The notes below the pieces were generated by a model. That model saw only the letters and a program-made list of their open reading frames with translations. It ran no database searches and was not told the DNA's origin. From Arthrobacter jiangjiafuii (GTDB lineage Bacteria; Actinomycetota; Actinomycetes; Actinomycetales; Micrococcaceae): a stretch of 64,000 nt of DNA. The position numbers and the translations under genes are program-made. Shown piece after piece: positions 1 through 7,936 of the stretch. The DNA is taken from the NCBI RefSeq assembly GCF_018622995.1, contig NZ_CP076022.1, positions 868,001 through 932,000 on the forward strand, written 5' to 3'. The stretch's first letter is position 1; each line of letters opens with the position of its first letter.

Positions 1-2
1 CG

Positions 3-110
3 GTCTCACAGCCCGCACCGGCCTGGGAAGCGGAACCGGTCTCACAACCCGCACCGGTCCGGGAAGCGGAACCGGTCTCACAACCCGCACCGGTCCGGGA
101 GGCGGAACCG
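3..110 (+). repeat. 36-bp in-frame tandem repeat, three copies
   Basis: Copies lie at 3-38, 39-74 and 75-110. Copies two and three differ by one base (gaa/gag); copy one differs at a few positions, giving AW instead of VR. Each encodes VSQPAPVREAEP. The array may extend beyond the window edge. It is a low-complexity protein linker prone to length change by slippage. Confidence 0.9.
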
Positions 111-422
111 GAACCTGTCTCGGATCCGCACCCCGTCTCCCCGTCACTGGCGCCGCCGCGCAGGCCGCCTCTTGCCGGAACCGAGGGGTGGCGGACGGCA
201 ACCCGGGTCCCGGTCGCCGCAGCCGTACGGCCGCTGCCGCCCTCCAAGCGTGCCCTGGCCGGCAGGACCCTGCTCGCGGCAGTGGCAATGGTGGTCCTGA
301 CAGCGGCAGTGATTATGGTGGCCGACCGGCTGGGCATCTTTCCGCAGGGACAGGGCTACCCGGCCGTTCCGGGACAGCTGGGCCAGCGGCTGCAGGAACT
401 GCAGGAAAGCGTCACACCGTGA
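3..422 (+). CDS. C-terminal part of a membrane-anchored protein (possibly a Ser/Thr kinase)
   Basis: The 5' end lies outside the window; the open frame runs from base 3 to a TGA at 420-422. It begins with three copies of a 12-residue Pro/Glu/Val repeat (VSQPAPVREAEP), then a basic Pro-rich linker. One hydrophobic helix follows (LLAAVAMVVLTAAVIMV), and a short tail ends GQRLQELQESVTP. The stop overlaps the GTG of the next gene, so the two are probably co-transcribed. A repeat-rich cytoplasmic linker before a single membrane helix is common in actinobacterial Ser/Thr kinases, but no kinase motif lies inside the window. That family call is inference only. Confidence 0.6.
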   Translation, partial: VSQPAPAWEAEPVSQPAPVREAEPVSQPAPVREAEPEPVSDPHPVSPSLAPPRRPPLAGTEGWRTATRVPVAAAVRPLPPSKRALAGRTLLAAVAMVVLTAAVIMVADRLGIFPQGQGYPAVPGQLGQRLQELQESVTP

Positions 423-772
423 GGCGGCCGCGGACCACATGGGGCGTGCTGGCAGCCGGCGCCCTGGTGATCGCCGGGGTGTCGGGCTGCGAGGTCCCCG
501 GTATCGAACCGGACGCCGCGCAGGAATTGCAGGGCCAAGTATCCGAAGTGACGGATGCAGCCGAGGAGGGCAACTATGAGCAGGCCCTGGTCTCGCTGGA
601 TGATCTCTCCCTGCGCTTGCAGACGGCAACCCGTTCCGGGGAAGTCTCCCTGTCCCGGCACGAGCGGATCAGCGGGGCCATCGACGCCGTGCGGCTGACC
701 CTGGAGACGGAAATCGCCCTGCGCGAGAATCCCGGCGACCCGTCACCCGCTCCGGCCACCGGAGGAAACTAG
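419..772 (+). CDS. small lipoprotein, unknown function
   Basis: The protein has 117 residues from a GTG at 419 that overlaps the upstream TGA. This start places an n-region VRRPRTTW, a hydrophobic core and a lipobox GVSGC directly at the N-terminus, so it should be lipid-anchored outside the membrane. The mature part is acidic and helical, with a predicted amphipathic stretch (SLDDLSLRLQTATRSGEVSL), and ends in a Pro/Ala/Gly tail. Actinobacterial kinases are often followed by a small exported protein like this one, but I do not recognise a named family. Confidence 0.7.
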   Translation: MRRPRTTWGVLAAGALVIAGVSGCEVPGIEPDAAQELQGQVSEVTDAAEEGNYEQALVSLDDLSLRLQTATRSGEVSLSRHERISGAIDAVRLTLETEIALRENPGDPSPAPATGGN

Positions 773-812
773 CGGCAAAGGAGCAGGCCGCCAGCCGGAG
801 ATACTTGTATCT

Positions 813-1223
813 ATGACTTCTGCCAGCCGTTCCTTCACCACGCCCGACCCCGATGACCGCTGCCCCTGCCTCAGCGGCGAGACCTACGGCGGGTGCTGCG
901 GCAAATACCATTCCGGCCGGCAGCAGGCGCCCACCGCGGTTGCCCTGATGCGCTCCCGGTACAGCGCCTTCGCCGTCGGCAACCGGCAGTACCTGCTGGA
1001 CACCTGGCACCCGTCCACCCGCCCGGCAGTCCTGGACCTGGACGCAGACCTGCAATGGCGGCGACTGGATATCGTCGACACCGTGGCCGGCGGCCCGCTG
1101 GATACCACCGGCGTCGTCCGCTTCCGCGCCCACTACCGCGCCGGCGTCGAGCGCGGAATCCAGGAGGAAACCAGCAGCTTCACCCGGATCAACGGGAACT
1201 GGCTGTACGTGGACGGGGAATAG
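813..1223 (+). CDS. YchJ family protein (UPF0225) with SEC-C-like zinc motif
   Basis: The protein has 136 residues. The N-terminus carries the metal-binding signature CPCLSGETYGGCC, a SEC-C-type zinc knuckle. It is followed by the family's conserved LMRSRYSAFAVGN and YLLDTWHPSTRP segments and an NTF2-like domain of about 100 residues with WRRLDIVDT and VRFRAHYR. Family members are cytosolic and lack a firm biochemical role. Only the N-terminal knuckle is present; Escherichia coli YchJ also has a C-terminal one. A GATACT box seven bases before the ATG suggests a leaderless or nearly leaderless transcript. Confidence 0.88.
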   Translation: MTSASRSFTTPDPDDRCPCLSGETYGGCCGKYHSGRQQAPTAVALMRSRYSAFAVGNRQYLLDTWHPSTRPAVLDLDADLQWRRLDIVDTVAGGPLDTTGVVRFRAHYRAGVERGIQEETSSFTRINGNWLYVDGE

Positions 1224-1317
1224 GCCCGGACCCTTCCGAACCCTTCGGGGACGCTCCTACGCTGGAGGGAACGGACCGATACCCGTCCGGGGGTCGGCAC
1301 GAGCAGACGAGGACACC

Positions 1318-2373
1318 ATGAAAGCACTCGTGTACGAAGGACCGGGACAGAAATCCTGGAAGGACGTTCCGGACCCCAAGCTCCAGGATCCGCGTGACGC
1401 CATCGTGAAAATCGACACCACCACCATTTGCGGCACCGACCTGCACATCCTCAAGGGTGACGTGCCGGCCGTGACCCCCGGCAGGATCCTGGGACACGAG
1501 GGCGTCGGAACGGTGACTGAAACCGGAACCGGCGTGAATTCGTTCAAGGTCGGAGACAAGGTCATCCTCTCCTGCGTCTCGGCGGACGGGTCCTGCAGCT
1601 TCTGCAAGGACGGCCTGTATTCGCACTGCACCGGCGATGAAGGGCAAGCCGGCATCGGCTGGATTTTCGGACACCTGATCGACGGTACCCAGGCCGAGTA
1701 CATCCGGGTTCCCTATGCGGATACCTCCATGTATCTGCTGCCGGATGATGTCTCGCAGGAGCACGGGGTCCTGCTCAGTGATATTTTCCCCACCGGATTC
1801 GAAATGGGTGTGCAGTACGGGCAGGTGAAGCCCGGCGACGTCGTCGCCGTCATCGGGGCAGGCCCGGTGGGCCTGGCCGTGATCTCCACCGCCGGACTCT
1901 ACGGCGCGGCCAAGATCATTGCGGTGGACCTGGACGCCAACAGGGTGGAGCAGGCCCGAAGGTTCGGCGCCACGCACGGCGTGAATTCCGGCGATGCCGA
2001 CTGGCGCGAGCAGATCATGGCCGAAACCGACGGCTGGGGAGTGGATGTCGCGGTGGAGGCGGTCGGCATTCCGGCAACCTTTGAGATGTGCACCGATATT
2101 GTGCGGCCCGGCGGAAACGTGGCCAACGTGGGCGTGCACGGCGCTCCGGTGAGCCTGGCCCTGGACCGGCTCTGGATCGAGAACATCGACATCAGCATGG
2201 GCCTGGTCAATACCAACACCCTGCCGATGCTGCTCAAGCTGATTGCCCAGGGAAAGCTGCCGGCTGAGGAATTCATCAGCCACCGCTATCCGCTGACCGA
2301 CATCCTCGAGGCCTATGACACGTTCTCCCGCGCCGCGGAAACGAACGCACTCAAGGTCATCCTGACCACCTAG
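1318..2373 (+). CDS. zinc-dependent alcohol dehydrogenase (MDR superfamily)
   Basis: A 351-residue medium-chain dehydrogenase/reductase expected to oxidise or reduce an alcohol/aldehyde pair with NAD(H). The catalytic-zinc residues are visible: Cys in TTICGTDLHI and the HE pair in GHEGVG. The Rossmann motif is GAGPVGLAVI, followed by IIAVDLD, whose acidic end favours NAD over NADP. The structural-zinc loop reads SADGSCSFCKDGLYSHC, so only three of the usual four Cys remain and Asp sits at the first position. The substrate cannot be fixed from sequence. The gene stands alone with a strong terminator after it. A TACGCT box near 1258 may be its -10. Confidence 0.9.
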   Translation: MKALVYEGPGQKSWKDVPDPKLQDPRDAIVKIDTTTICGTDLHILKGDVPAVTPGRILGHEGVGTVTETGTGVNSFKVGDKVILSCVSADGSCSFCKDGLYSHCTGDEGQAGIGWIFGHLIDGTQAEYIRVPYADTSMYLLPDDVSQEHGVLLSDIFPTGFEMGVQYGQVKPGDVVAVIGAGPVGLAVISTAGLYGAAKIIAVDLDANRVEQARRFGATHGVNSGDADWREQIMAETDGWGVDVAVEAVGIPATFEMCTDIVRPGGNVANVGVHGAPVSLALDRLWIENIDISMGLVNTNTLPMLLKLIAQGKLPAEEFISHRYPLTDILEAYDTFSRAAETNALKVILTT

Positions 2374-2400
2374 CCGCAACGTAGCACCAGCCGAAGAACG

Positions 2401-2438
2401 ACGGCGGACCGCCCACTGTGGGCGGACCGCCGTTTTTT
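2401..2438 (+). terminator. Rho-independent terminator after the alcohol dehydrogenase gene
   Basis: A 13-base stem (2401-2413 with 2421-2433, one A-A mismatch in the middle) closes a seven-base loop and is followed by six T (2433-2438). It separates the two dehydrogenase genes. For this reason the 2517 start of the next gene is preferred over an upstream in-frame start that lies inside this hairpin. Confidence 0.92.
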
Positions 2439-2516
2439 GTGCCGGGAAGACGGCAGGAAGATAATGGGGAACGGCGACAACACCAGTTGCCGTCTTTTTC
2501 CGGGAAAGAGGTTTCC

Positions 2517-3533
2517 ATGTCATCCGGCACCATGCTTGCAGGCCGTCTCAACGTCGAGACGAAGGAGTTCGCGGTTCGGGAAGTTCCGATTCCCGAGCCC
2601 GGTCCGGGCTTTGTCCGGGTCAGGGTGGGAGCCGCCGGAGTCTGCCTCTCCGACGTGCACCTGATCCAGGGCCTGCTCCGCCCGCAGTTCCTGAAGGGCA
2701 GCGAGGTTACCCTCGGCCACGAAGTAGCCGGCACCGTGGACCTGGCCGGACCCGGCGTCACCTCCGCCCAAGCCGGGGACCGGGTTGTCATCCAGGCCGG
2801 CTACGAACACAACGGCGCCACTCTCACCATGGGGGTGGATTACGACGGCGGCTGGGCCGAATACGTTGTGGTTCCGGCAGGGGTGCTGGTGCCGCTGGGC
2901 GATGACATTCCCTTTGACCAGGCTTCGATCATTCCCGACGCCGTCTCCACTCCGTGGGGTGCCATCTCGTCTACCGCCGATGTGCGGGCCGGTGAAGCGG
3001 TGGGTGTCTGGGGCATCGGCGGGCTGGGCGCCCACGGCGTGCAGCTGCTGCGCCTGATCGGCGCAGCCCCCATCATCGCTGTGGACCCCATCCCCGAGGC
3101 CCGCGAACGGGCCCTGGAATTCGGTGCCGACTACGCCTTGGACCCGCTGGCGGCTGACTTCGCAGAGGCCATGAAGGCTGCCACCGCCGGCAAGGGCCTG
3201 GACGTGGCCCTGGACTTCGCCGGCGTCGATGCGGTGCGCGCCCAGGCCGTCAAGTGCCTTGGCCGGCGCGGACGGCTGGTCCTGGTGGGCCTGAGCGGCA
3301 CGCCCATCACCATCAGCGACAGCACCGGATTCTCCTACGCCCGCAAGCAGATCCTGGGCCATTACGGTTCAGAGGCGCACCACGTGCCTCAGCTGGTGAA
3401 CCTGGCCCGGCTGGGTCGGCTGGACTTCGCCAAGTCGGTCAGTGGCCGCCTGCCGCTGAGCGAAGCAGCCCGGGCCGTCAAGGCGCTGGACGCCAAGGAA
3501 GGGAACCCGGTCCGCCTGGTCCTCATTCCGTAG
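2517..3533 (+). CDS. zinc-binding-type alcohol dehydrogenase (MDR superfamily), no structural-zinc loop
   Basis: The protein has 338 residues from the ATG at 2517, which has AAAGAGG just upstream and lies beyond the terminator. The N-terminal GroES-like domain has the catalytic-zinc Cys (GVCLSDVHL) and GHEVAG. The nucleotide site is GIGGLGAHGVQL followed by IIAVDP. The region that normally holds four structural Cys reads QAGYEHNGATLTMGVDYDGG, with no Cys. It therefore belongs to a different MDR subgroup from its neighbour and is not a recent duplicate. The substrate is unknown. Confidence 0.88.
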   Translation: MSSGTMLAGRLNVETKEFAVREVPIPEPGPGFVRVRVGAAGVCLSDVHLIQGLLRPQFLKGSEVTLGHEVAGTVDLAGPGVTSAQAGDRVVIQAGYEHNGATLTMGVDYDGGWAEYVVVPAGVLVPLGDDIPFDQASIIPDAVSTPWGAISSTADVRAGEAVGVWGIGGLGAHGVQLLRLIGAAPIIAVDPIPEARERALEFGADYALDPLAADFAEAMKAATAGKGLDVALDFAGVDAVRAQAVKCLGRRGRLVLVGLSGTPITISDSTGFSYARKQILGHYGSEAHHVPQLVNLARLGRLDFAKSVSGRLPLSEAARAVKALDAKEGNPVRLVLIP

Positions 3534-3679
3534 GCGGAATCCCGGGCGCCGGGAATATCAGGAGCCGGGAATATCGGTGCCCGCCGCCCCGCCGGCGGCG
3601 GGCCCCTGCCCATCGGCCCGGGGCCGGATTAGGCTGGAGAAAAGGGCAGAACCCCACCAAGAGATGAAGTGGGTACGGC

Positions 3680-4321
3680 GTGTATGAATTTGTTTCGCAG
3701 CGCCTCAACGACATCCTGTTTTCCAGCTGGCAGCACTTCAGCCTTGTCATCCAGTGCCTGGCGGCCGCGGCCGTCCTGGCGGTCCTGGCTGCGGCGCTGA
3801 CGTACCGCAGCGCCGGTCTCCGCGCTGCGGCGGACAGCATCAGCGCGATCGGGCTGACCATTCCCTCCTTCGCGCTGATCGGGCTGCTCATCGCGCCGCT
3901 CGGCTTCGGCGTGTTGCCGGCCGTCGTCGTCGTGGGCTTCTTTGCCCTGCTGCCCATCCTCCGCAACGCCATTGTCGGGCTGACGGCTGTCCCGGCCAAC
4001 CTCGTGGAGGCCGCCCGCGGCCTCGGGATGGGCCGGTTGCGCATCTTCTTCCGGATCGAGCTGCCGCTGGCCTGGCCGGTAATCCTGGCCGGGATCCGCG
4101 TCTCCGGGCAGATGATGATGGGAATCGCGGCGGTTGCCGCCTACGCGCTCGGCCCCGGGCTGGGCGGGTTTATCTTCTCCGGGCTGTCCCGTCTGGGCGG
4201 CGCCAACTCCCTGGAATCGGTGGTGACGGGCGTGGTGGGAGTGGTCCTGCTGGCCCTCATCCTTGACCTGCTGCTGGTTGCCCTGGGCCGGCTCACTATC
4301 CCGCGAGGTATCCGTGTCTGA
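3680..4321 (+). CDS. osmoprotectant ABC transporter permease (OpuCB/ProW type)
   Basis: This 213-residue membrane permease has a GTG start at 3680 and about five hydrophobic helices. The ABC-permease EAA loop is clear (LVEAARGLGMGRLRIFFRIELP), and the domain ends in a final helix (VVGVVLLALILDLLLVAL). The family imports glycine betaine, choline, carnitine or similar compounds across the cytoplasmic membrane. It is the first gene of a tightly packed four-gene operon: permease, ATPase, permease, binding protein. A TAGGCT box at 3630-3635 could be the operon's -10. Confidence 0.9.
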   Translation: MYEFVSQRLNDILFSSWQHFSLVIQCLAAAAVLAVLAAALTYRSAGLRAAADSISAIGLTIPSFALIGLLIAPLGFGVLPAVVVVGFFALLPILRNAIVGLTAVPANLVEAARGLGMGRLRIFFRIELPLAWPVILAGIRVSGQMMMGIAAVAAYALGPGLGGFIFSGLSRLGGANSLESVVTGVVGVVLLALILDLLLVALGRLTIPRGIRV

Positions 4322-5540
4322 AACCAGCCCTGCCGCATCAGTGCCATCCGCCGAAGGAATCCTGCTCCAGAACGTCACCAAACGCTTCCCCGGGCAGGAC
4401 CGCTCCGCAGTGGACGGACTGACCATGGAGATACGGGCCGGGGACATGGTCATGCTGGTGGGCCCCTCGGGCTGCGGGAAAACCACCACCCTGAAAATGA
4501 TCAACCGGCTGATCGAACCGACGTCGGGACGCATCCTGCTGGGAGGCAGCGACATCACCGCCGTCGACGCCGACAAGCTGCGCCGCGGGATCGGGTACGT
4601 CATCCAGGCCGGAGGCCTCTTTCCGCACATGAGCGTGGCGGCAAACATCGCCGTCGTGCCGACGATGCTCGGCTGGGACAAGGACCGGACCGCCCGAAGG
4701 GTGGATGAACTGCTGGACCTGGTCTCCCTGGACCCGGAGCGGTACCGGGACCGGTATCCAAAGGAGCTCTCCGGCGGCCAGCAGCAGCGGGTCGGCGTGG
4801 CCCGGGCCCTGGCCGCTGACCCGCCGGTGCTGCTGATGGACGAACCGTTCGGTGCGGTGGATCCCATCACCCGGGAACGCCTGCAGGATGAGCTGCTCGC
4901 CCTGCACGCCGACCTGGGCAAGACGATCGTCTTCGTGACCCACGACTTCAACGAGGCCATCAAGCTGGGGGACCGGATTGCAGTCTTCGCGGAGGGCGGC
5001 CATCTGGTCCAGTACGACGCCCCGGAACGCATCCTGGCCGATCCCGCGAACGACTTTGTGCGGCAGTTCGTGGGCTCCGACGCCGGGCTGAAGCAGCTCG
5101 GCCTGGCCCGGGTCGGCGCCGTGGAGGCGTTGCCGGTGATCACCGGAACCGCCGCCGAATCCCCGGCAGAGCTGCTGGAGCGCACGGTCGCCGCCGGAGC
5201 GGACGCGGCGGTTGTGGTCGACGGCGACGGACGGCCACTGGCCTGGTTCCCGGTCGCGGAACTGGAGCAGCTGGATTCGCTGCCGGATCGGCGGACGCCG
5301 GGCCTGCCCGTGGTGGGGCCCGAGGACAGCCTCGCCGACGCGTTGGATGCCATCCTGGTTTCCGCTCCGGGGATCGCACTGGCCACGGGGGCGGGCGGGC
5401 GGTTCGAGGGCATGATCGATGCCCCGATGCTCCTGCAGGCGGTCCGTCTCCGGCAGGCGGAGGGTTCTCCGGAAACGGGCGGAGGATCGCTGCGCGAGCG
5501 GGGAAGGCCTGCGGGATCAACGGAAGCGGGACGCTCATGA
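4314..5540 (+). CDS. osmoprotectant ABC transporter ATP-binding protein with CBS-like C-terminus
   Basis: The protein has 408 residues. The GTG at 4314 is chosen because it overlaps the upstream stop by eight bases; an upstream in-frame start would lie deep in the permease gene. Walker A is GPSGCGKTT (about residues 50-58), the signature is LSGGQQQRVG (about 152) and Walker B is VLLMDEP (about 172). The stretch from about residue 265 to 385 resembles the CBS pair found on OpuA/OpuC-type ATPases, which in OpuA senses ionic strength. It energises the two flanking permeases. Confidence 0.92.
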   Translation: MSETSPAASVPSAEGILLQNVTKRFPGQDRSAVDGLTMEIRAGDMVMLVGPSGCGKTTTLKMINRLIEPTSGRILLGGSDITAVDADKLRRGIGYVIQAGGLFPHMSVAANIAVVPTMLGWDKDRTARRVDELLDLVSLDPERYRDRYPKELSGGQQQRVGVARALAADPPVLLMDEPFGAVDPITRERLQDELLALHADLGKTIVFVTHDFNEAIKLGDRIAVFAEGGHLVQYDAPERILADPANDFVRQFVGSDAGLKQLGLARVGAVEALPVITGTAAESPAELLERTVAAGADAAVVVDGDGRPLAWFPVAELEQLDSLPDRRTPGLPVVGPEDSLADALDAILVSAPGIALATGAGGRFEGMIDAPMLLQAVRLRQAEGSPETGGGSLRERGRPAGSTEAGRS

Positions 5541-6373
5541 GCAGCCGCCAACTGGCGGGCCGGATTCCGGCGAAGGGCCCCGGATCCGAGTCCGCACAAG
5601 CCAAGGACGCGCACCGGCTGTCCCGGACGGAGGCGGATTCGCCGGCCCGGGACAACTCCCGGCTGGGCCTGGTGTGGCAGCTGGCCGGCATCCTTGCGGC
5701 ACTGGCCGTGTTCCTGTTCTGGCTCTCGGCTGCGGACCTGACCCAGACCGAACTGACCACGCTGGGCCCGGGAACGCTCTGGGTCTACACGGTGGAACAC
5801 CTGCGCCTGACCGGGCTTTCCGCCGTCATCGTGCTGCTGGTGGCGCTGCCGCTGGGCGTCCTCCTGACCCGGAAGCCGCTGCGGTTCCTGACCGGACCGG
5901 TGCTGGCCGTGGTGAACGTCGGGCAGGCCGCCCCGGCCATCGGCCTGGTGGTGCTGCTGGCCTTCTGGCTCGGCTTCGGTTTCCGGACGGCGGTGGTGGC
6001 GTTGGTGCTGTACGCCCTGCTGCCGGTGCTGCGCAACACCATGGTGGGCCTGGATAACGTGGACGCCCGCCTGGTGGAGGCCGGCCGCGGCATGGGCATG
6101 AGTGCAGCGCGGGTGCTGTTCCGGGTGGAGCTGCCCCTGGCCGTGCCGCTGATGCTGGCCGGTATCCGCACCGCGCTGGTGCTGCTGGTGGGAACGGGGG
6201 CGCTGGCCACCTTCATCAACGGCGGCGGACTGGGTGTGCTGATCACCACCGGAGTAAACCTGAACCTGCCCCGCGTCCTCGTCGGCGGAGCGGTCATGGT
6301 GGCCCTGCTGGCGCTGCTGGTGGATTGGGTGGGGCGCGTGGTGGAGTACCTGGCCCGGCCGAAAGGAATCTGA
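5537..6373 (+). CDS. osmoprotectant ABC transporter permease, second copy
   Basis: The protein has 278 residues and its ATG overlaps the ATPase stop by four bases. A polar N-terminal stretch of about 50 residues precedes the first helix (WQLAGILAALAVFLFWL). The EAA loop is LVEAGRGMGMSAARVLFRVELP, close to that of the first permease, so both sit in the same importer as a heterodimer. The long hydrophilic N-terminus is unusual compared with the 213-residue partner. It is translationally coupled to the downstream binding protein. Confidence 0.92.
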   Translation: MSSRQLAGRIPAKGPGSESAQAKDAHRLSRTEADSPARDNSRLGLVWQLAGILAALAVFLFWLSAADLTQTELTTLGPGTLWVYTVEHLRLTGLSAVIVLLVALPLGVLLTRKPLRFLTGPVLAVVNVGQAAPAIGLVVLLAFWLGFGFRTAVVALVLYALLPVLRNTMVGLDNVDARLVEAGRGMGMSAARVLFRVELPLAVPLMLAGIRTALVLLVGTGALATFINGGGLGVLITTGVNLNLPRVLVGGAVMVALLALLVDWVGRVVEYLARPKGI

Positions 6374-7383
6374 TGTCCAGCTCACCGTTAAGCGCTTTGC
6401 GCGCCCGGATGGCTGCCACGCTGGTTGCCGCCCTGGCCGCCGTCGGCCTGCTGGTGTCCGGCTGCGGGCTGGAGCCGGCCGGATCCTATGTGCCGCCGGT
6501 GGAACCCGGGGCCATCCAGCCGATCGAGGGGCTGCCCGATGACGCCTCGGTGACCGTCACGTCCAAGAATTTCACCGAACAGCTCATCCTGGGCAAGATC
6601 TCCGTGCTGGCGGCCAAGGCTGCCGGCTTTGAGGTCACGGACCTGAGCAATGTCCCCGGAAGCCTGCCCGCCCGGGAACTCCTGCGCAGCGGCCAGGCCG
6701 ACGTGATGTGGGAATACACCGGTACCGCCTGGCTGACCTACCTGGGCAATGAGCAGGGCATCCCGGACCAGCAGGAGCAGTGGCAGGCCGTTTACGACGC
6801 CGACGCCGCGAACGGGCTGACCTGGGGGGCGCCCGCAGAGTTGAACAACACCTATGCGCTGGCGATGAGCCGGGAACGGGCCGGGGAACTGGGGGTCAGC
6901 AGCATCTCGGACCTGGCCAACGTTCCGGTCCCTGAGCTGACGTTCTGCGTGGACGCCGAGTTCAACTCCCGGCAGGACGGCTTTACCCCGTTGCTCGAGC
7001 TGTACGGACTCAGCCGTGGAAGCGTGGTTCCCGAACAGAATGTGGGCATCTACGACACGGGCGCCATCTACGGGGCAGTGGACCAGGGCCAATGCGCCGT
7101 GGGTGAGGTCTTCGCCACCGATGGCCGCATCGATGCCTTGGACCTTGTGGTGCTGGAGGATGACCTCGGGTATTTTCCCGCCTACAACGCTGCCCCCGTG
7201 ATCTATACGCAGACCCTGCAGAAATATCCGGAGTTGGAGGCGGTACTGGAACAGGTGGCGGCAAGGCTCGACGACGAAACCATGCGCTCGCTGAACCTCA
7301 AGGTCGATGTCCAGGGCCAGGAACCGGAGCAGGTGGCGTACGACTGGATGGTGGCGGAGGGGCTGGTGGCTCCCGCGGACTGA
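6373..7383 (+). CDS. glycine betaine/choline/carnitine-type substrate-binding lipoprotein (OpuCC family)
   Basis: The protein has 336 residues, with an ATG at 6373 sharing one base with the upstream TGA. A lipoprotein signal peptide ends LVSGC with Cys at residue 31. The mature domain has family landmarks: VTVTSKNFTEQLILGKI, QADVMWEYTGTAW, and GECAVGEVFATDGRI-like sequence near residue 245. It presents the solute to the two permeases. Related systems bind quaternary amines or ergothioneine, and the ligand cannot be decided from sequence alone. Confidence 0.9.
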   Translation: MSSSPLSALRARMAATLVAALAAVGLLVSGCGLEPAGSYVPPVEPGAIQPIEGLPDDASVTVTSKNFTEQLILGKISVLAAKAAGFEVTDLSNVPGSLPARELLRSGQADVMWEYTGTAWLTYLGNEQGIPDQQEQWQAVYDADAANGLTWGAPAELNNTYALAMSRERAGELGVSSISDLANVPVPELTFCVDAEFNSRQDGFTPLLELYGLSRGSVVPEQNVGIYDTGAIYGAVDQGQCAVGEVFATDGRIDALDLVVLEDDLGYFPAYNAAPVIYTQTLQKYPELEAVLEQVAARLDDETMRSLNLKVDVQGQEPEQVAYDWMVAEGLVAPAD

Positions 7384-7408
7384 GTGCGCTTAGGGCCCGG
7401 TTGGACGG

Positions 7409-7414
7409 TAGGCT
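7409..7414 (+). promoter_or_regulatory. -10 box TAGGCT of a leaderless gene
   Basis: TAGGCT lies exactly six bases before the ATG at 7421, the geometry of actinobacterial leaderless transcripts. No Shine-Dalgarno sequence is seen between box and start. Confidence 0.7.
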
Positions 7415-7420
7415 CCGGAC

Positions 7421-7861
7421 ATGGAACCAAACCTTCCCGACGCTGAGTTCGCCTTTCCCGGACCGCTCCGTGATGCGCTGGTGGCAGCCATCCTCGACGG
7501 CAGCAAGACCAGTACCACCAGCGTCGCGCTGCAGTACGACGTCGACAGTGAGCCGCTTCCCGTCCCCGGTGCCCGCTCCGTCCTGGTGGACAGCGAGCAG
7601 AAGCCGGTGGCGATTCTCGAAGTGACCGGCGTCCGGCTGGCTCCGCTGGGTGAGGTGGACCTCGCGCACGTCCTGGACGAAGGCGAAGGCCACGGGAGCG
7701 TGGCGCAGTGGCGGACCGCGCATGAGCAGTTCTGGCACAGCGCAGAGTTCCGCTCCGCGTTGGGAAATCCGGACTTCACCGTGGATGACACCACCGTTGC
7801 CGTACTGGAACGCTTCCGAGTGGTGGAGGATATCGGGCACGGCGTAGTTCCGCGTTACTAA
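7421..7861 (+). CDS. ASCH domain-containing protein
   Basis: The protein has 146 residues, is cytosolic and fits the ASCH fold, a PUA-like beta barrel thought to bind RNA or act on nucleosides. Visible landmarks are FPGPLRDALVAAILDGSKTST at the N-terminus, where ASCH proteins have a Gly-x-Lys-Thr segment. Further on are ILEVTGVRLAPLGEVDLAHVLDEGEG and a Trp/Phe-rich segment EQFWHSAEF. The gene is monocistronic and probably leaderless. Its role in the cell is unknown. Confidence 0.85.
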   Translation: MEPNLPDAEFAFPGPLRDALVAAILDGSKTSTTSVALQYDVDSEPLPVPGARSVLVDSEQKPVAILEVTGVRLAPLGEVDLAHVLDEGEGHGSVAQWRTAHEQFWHSAEFRSALGNPDFTVDDTTVAVLERFRVVEDIGHGVVPRY

Positions 7862-7936
7862 GCCGGATTGGAAACCTGGCTGAAACGTGGAATCCCTAGA
7901 CTCTGGATGTTCGTTTCGTCCAGTCAAAGAGGATCA

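Noticed and set aside
1-125. Possible CRISPR repeats
   Set aside because: The repeats are directly adjacent, in frame and without spacers, so they are a protein-coding tandem repeat.
2418-2516. N-terminal extension of the second alcohol dehydrogenase
   Set aside because: It would be translated through the terminator hairpin of the preceding gene, and the ATG at 2517 has its own ribosome binding site.
3629-6385. 918-codon open frame on the minus strand across the osmoprotectant operon
   Set aside because: It is the antisense shadow of four well-supported plus-strand genes in GC-rich DNA; its translation is low-complexity Gln/Ser/Arg sequence without any domain.
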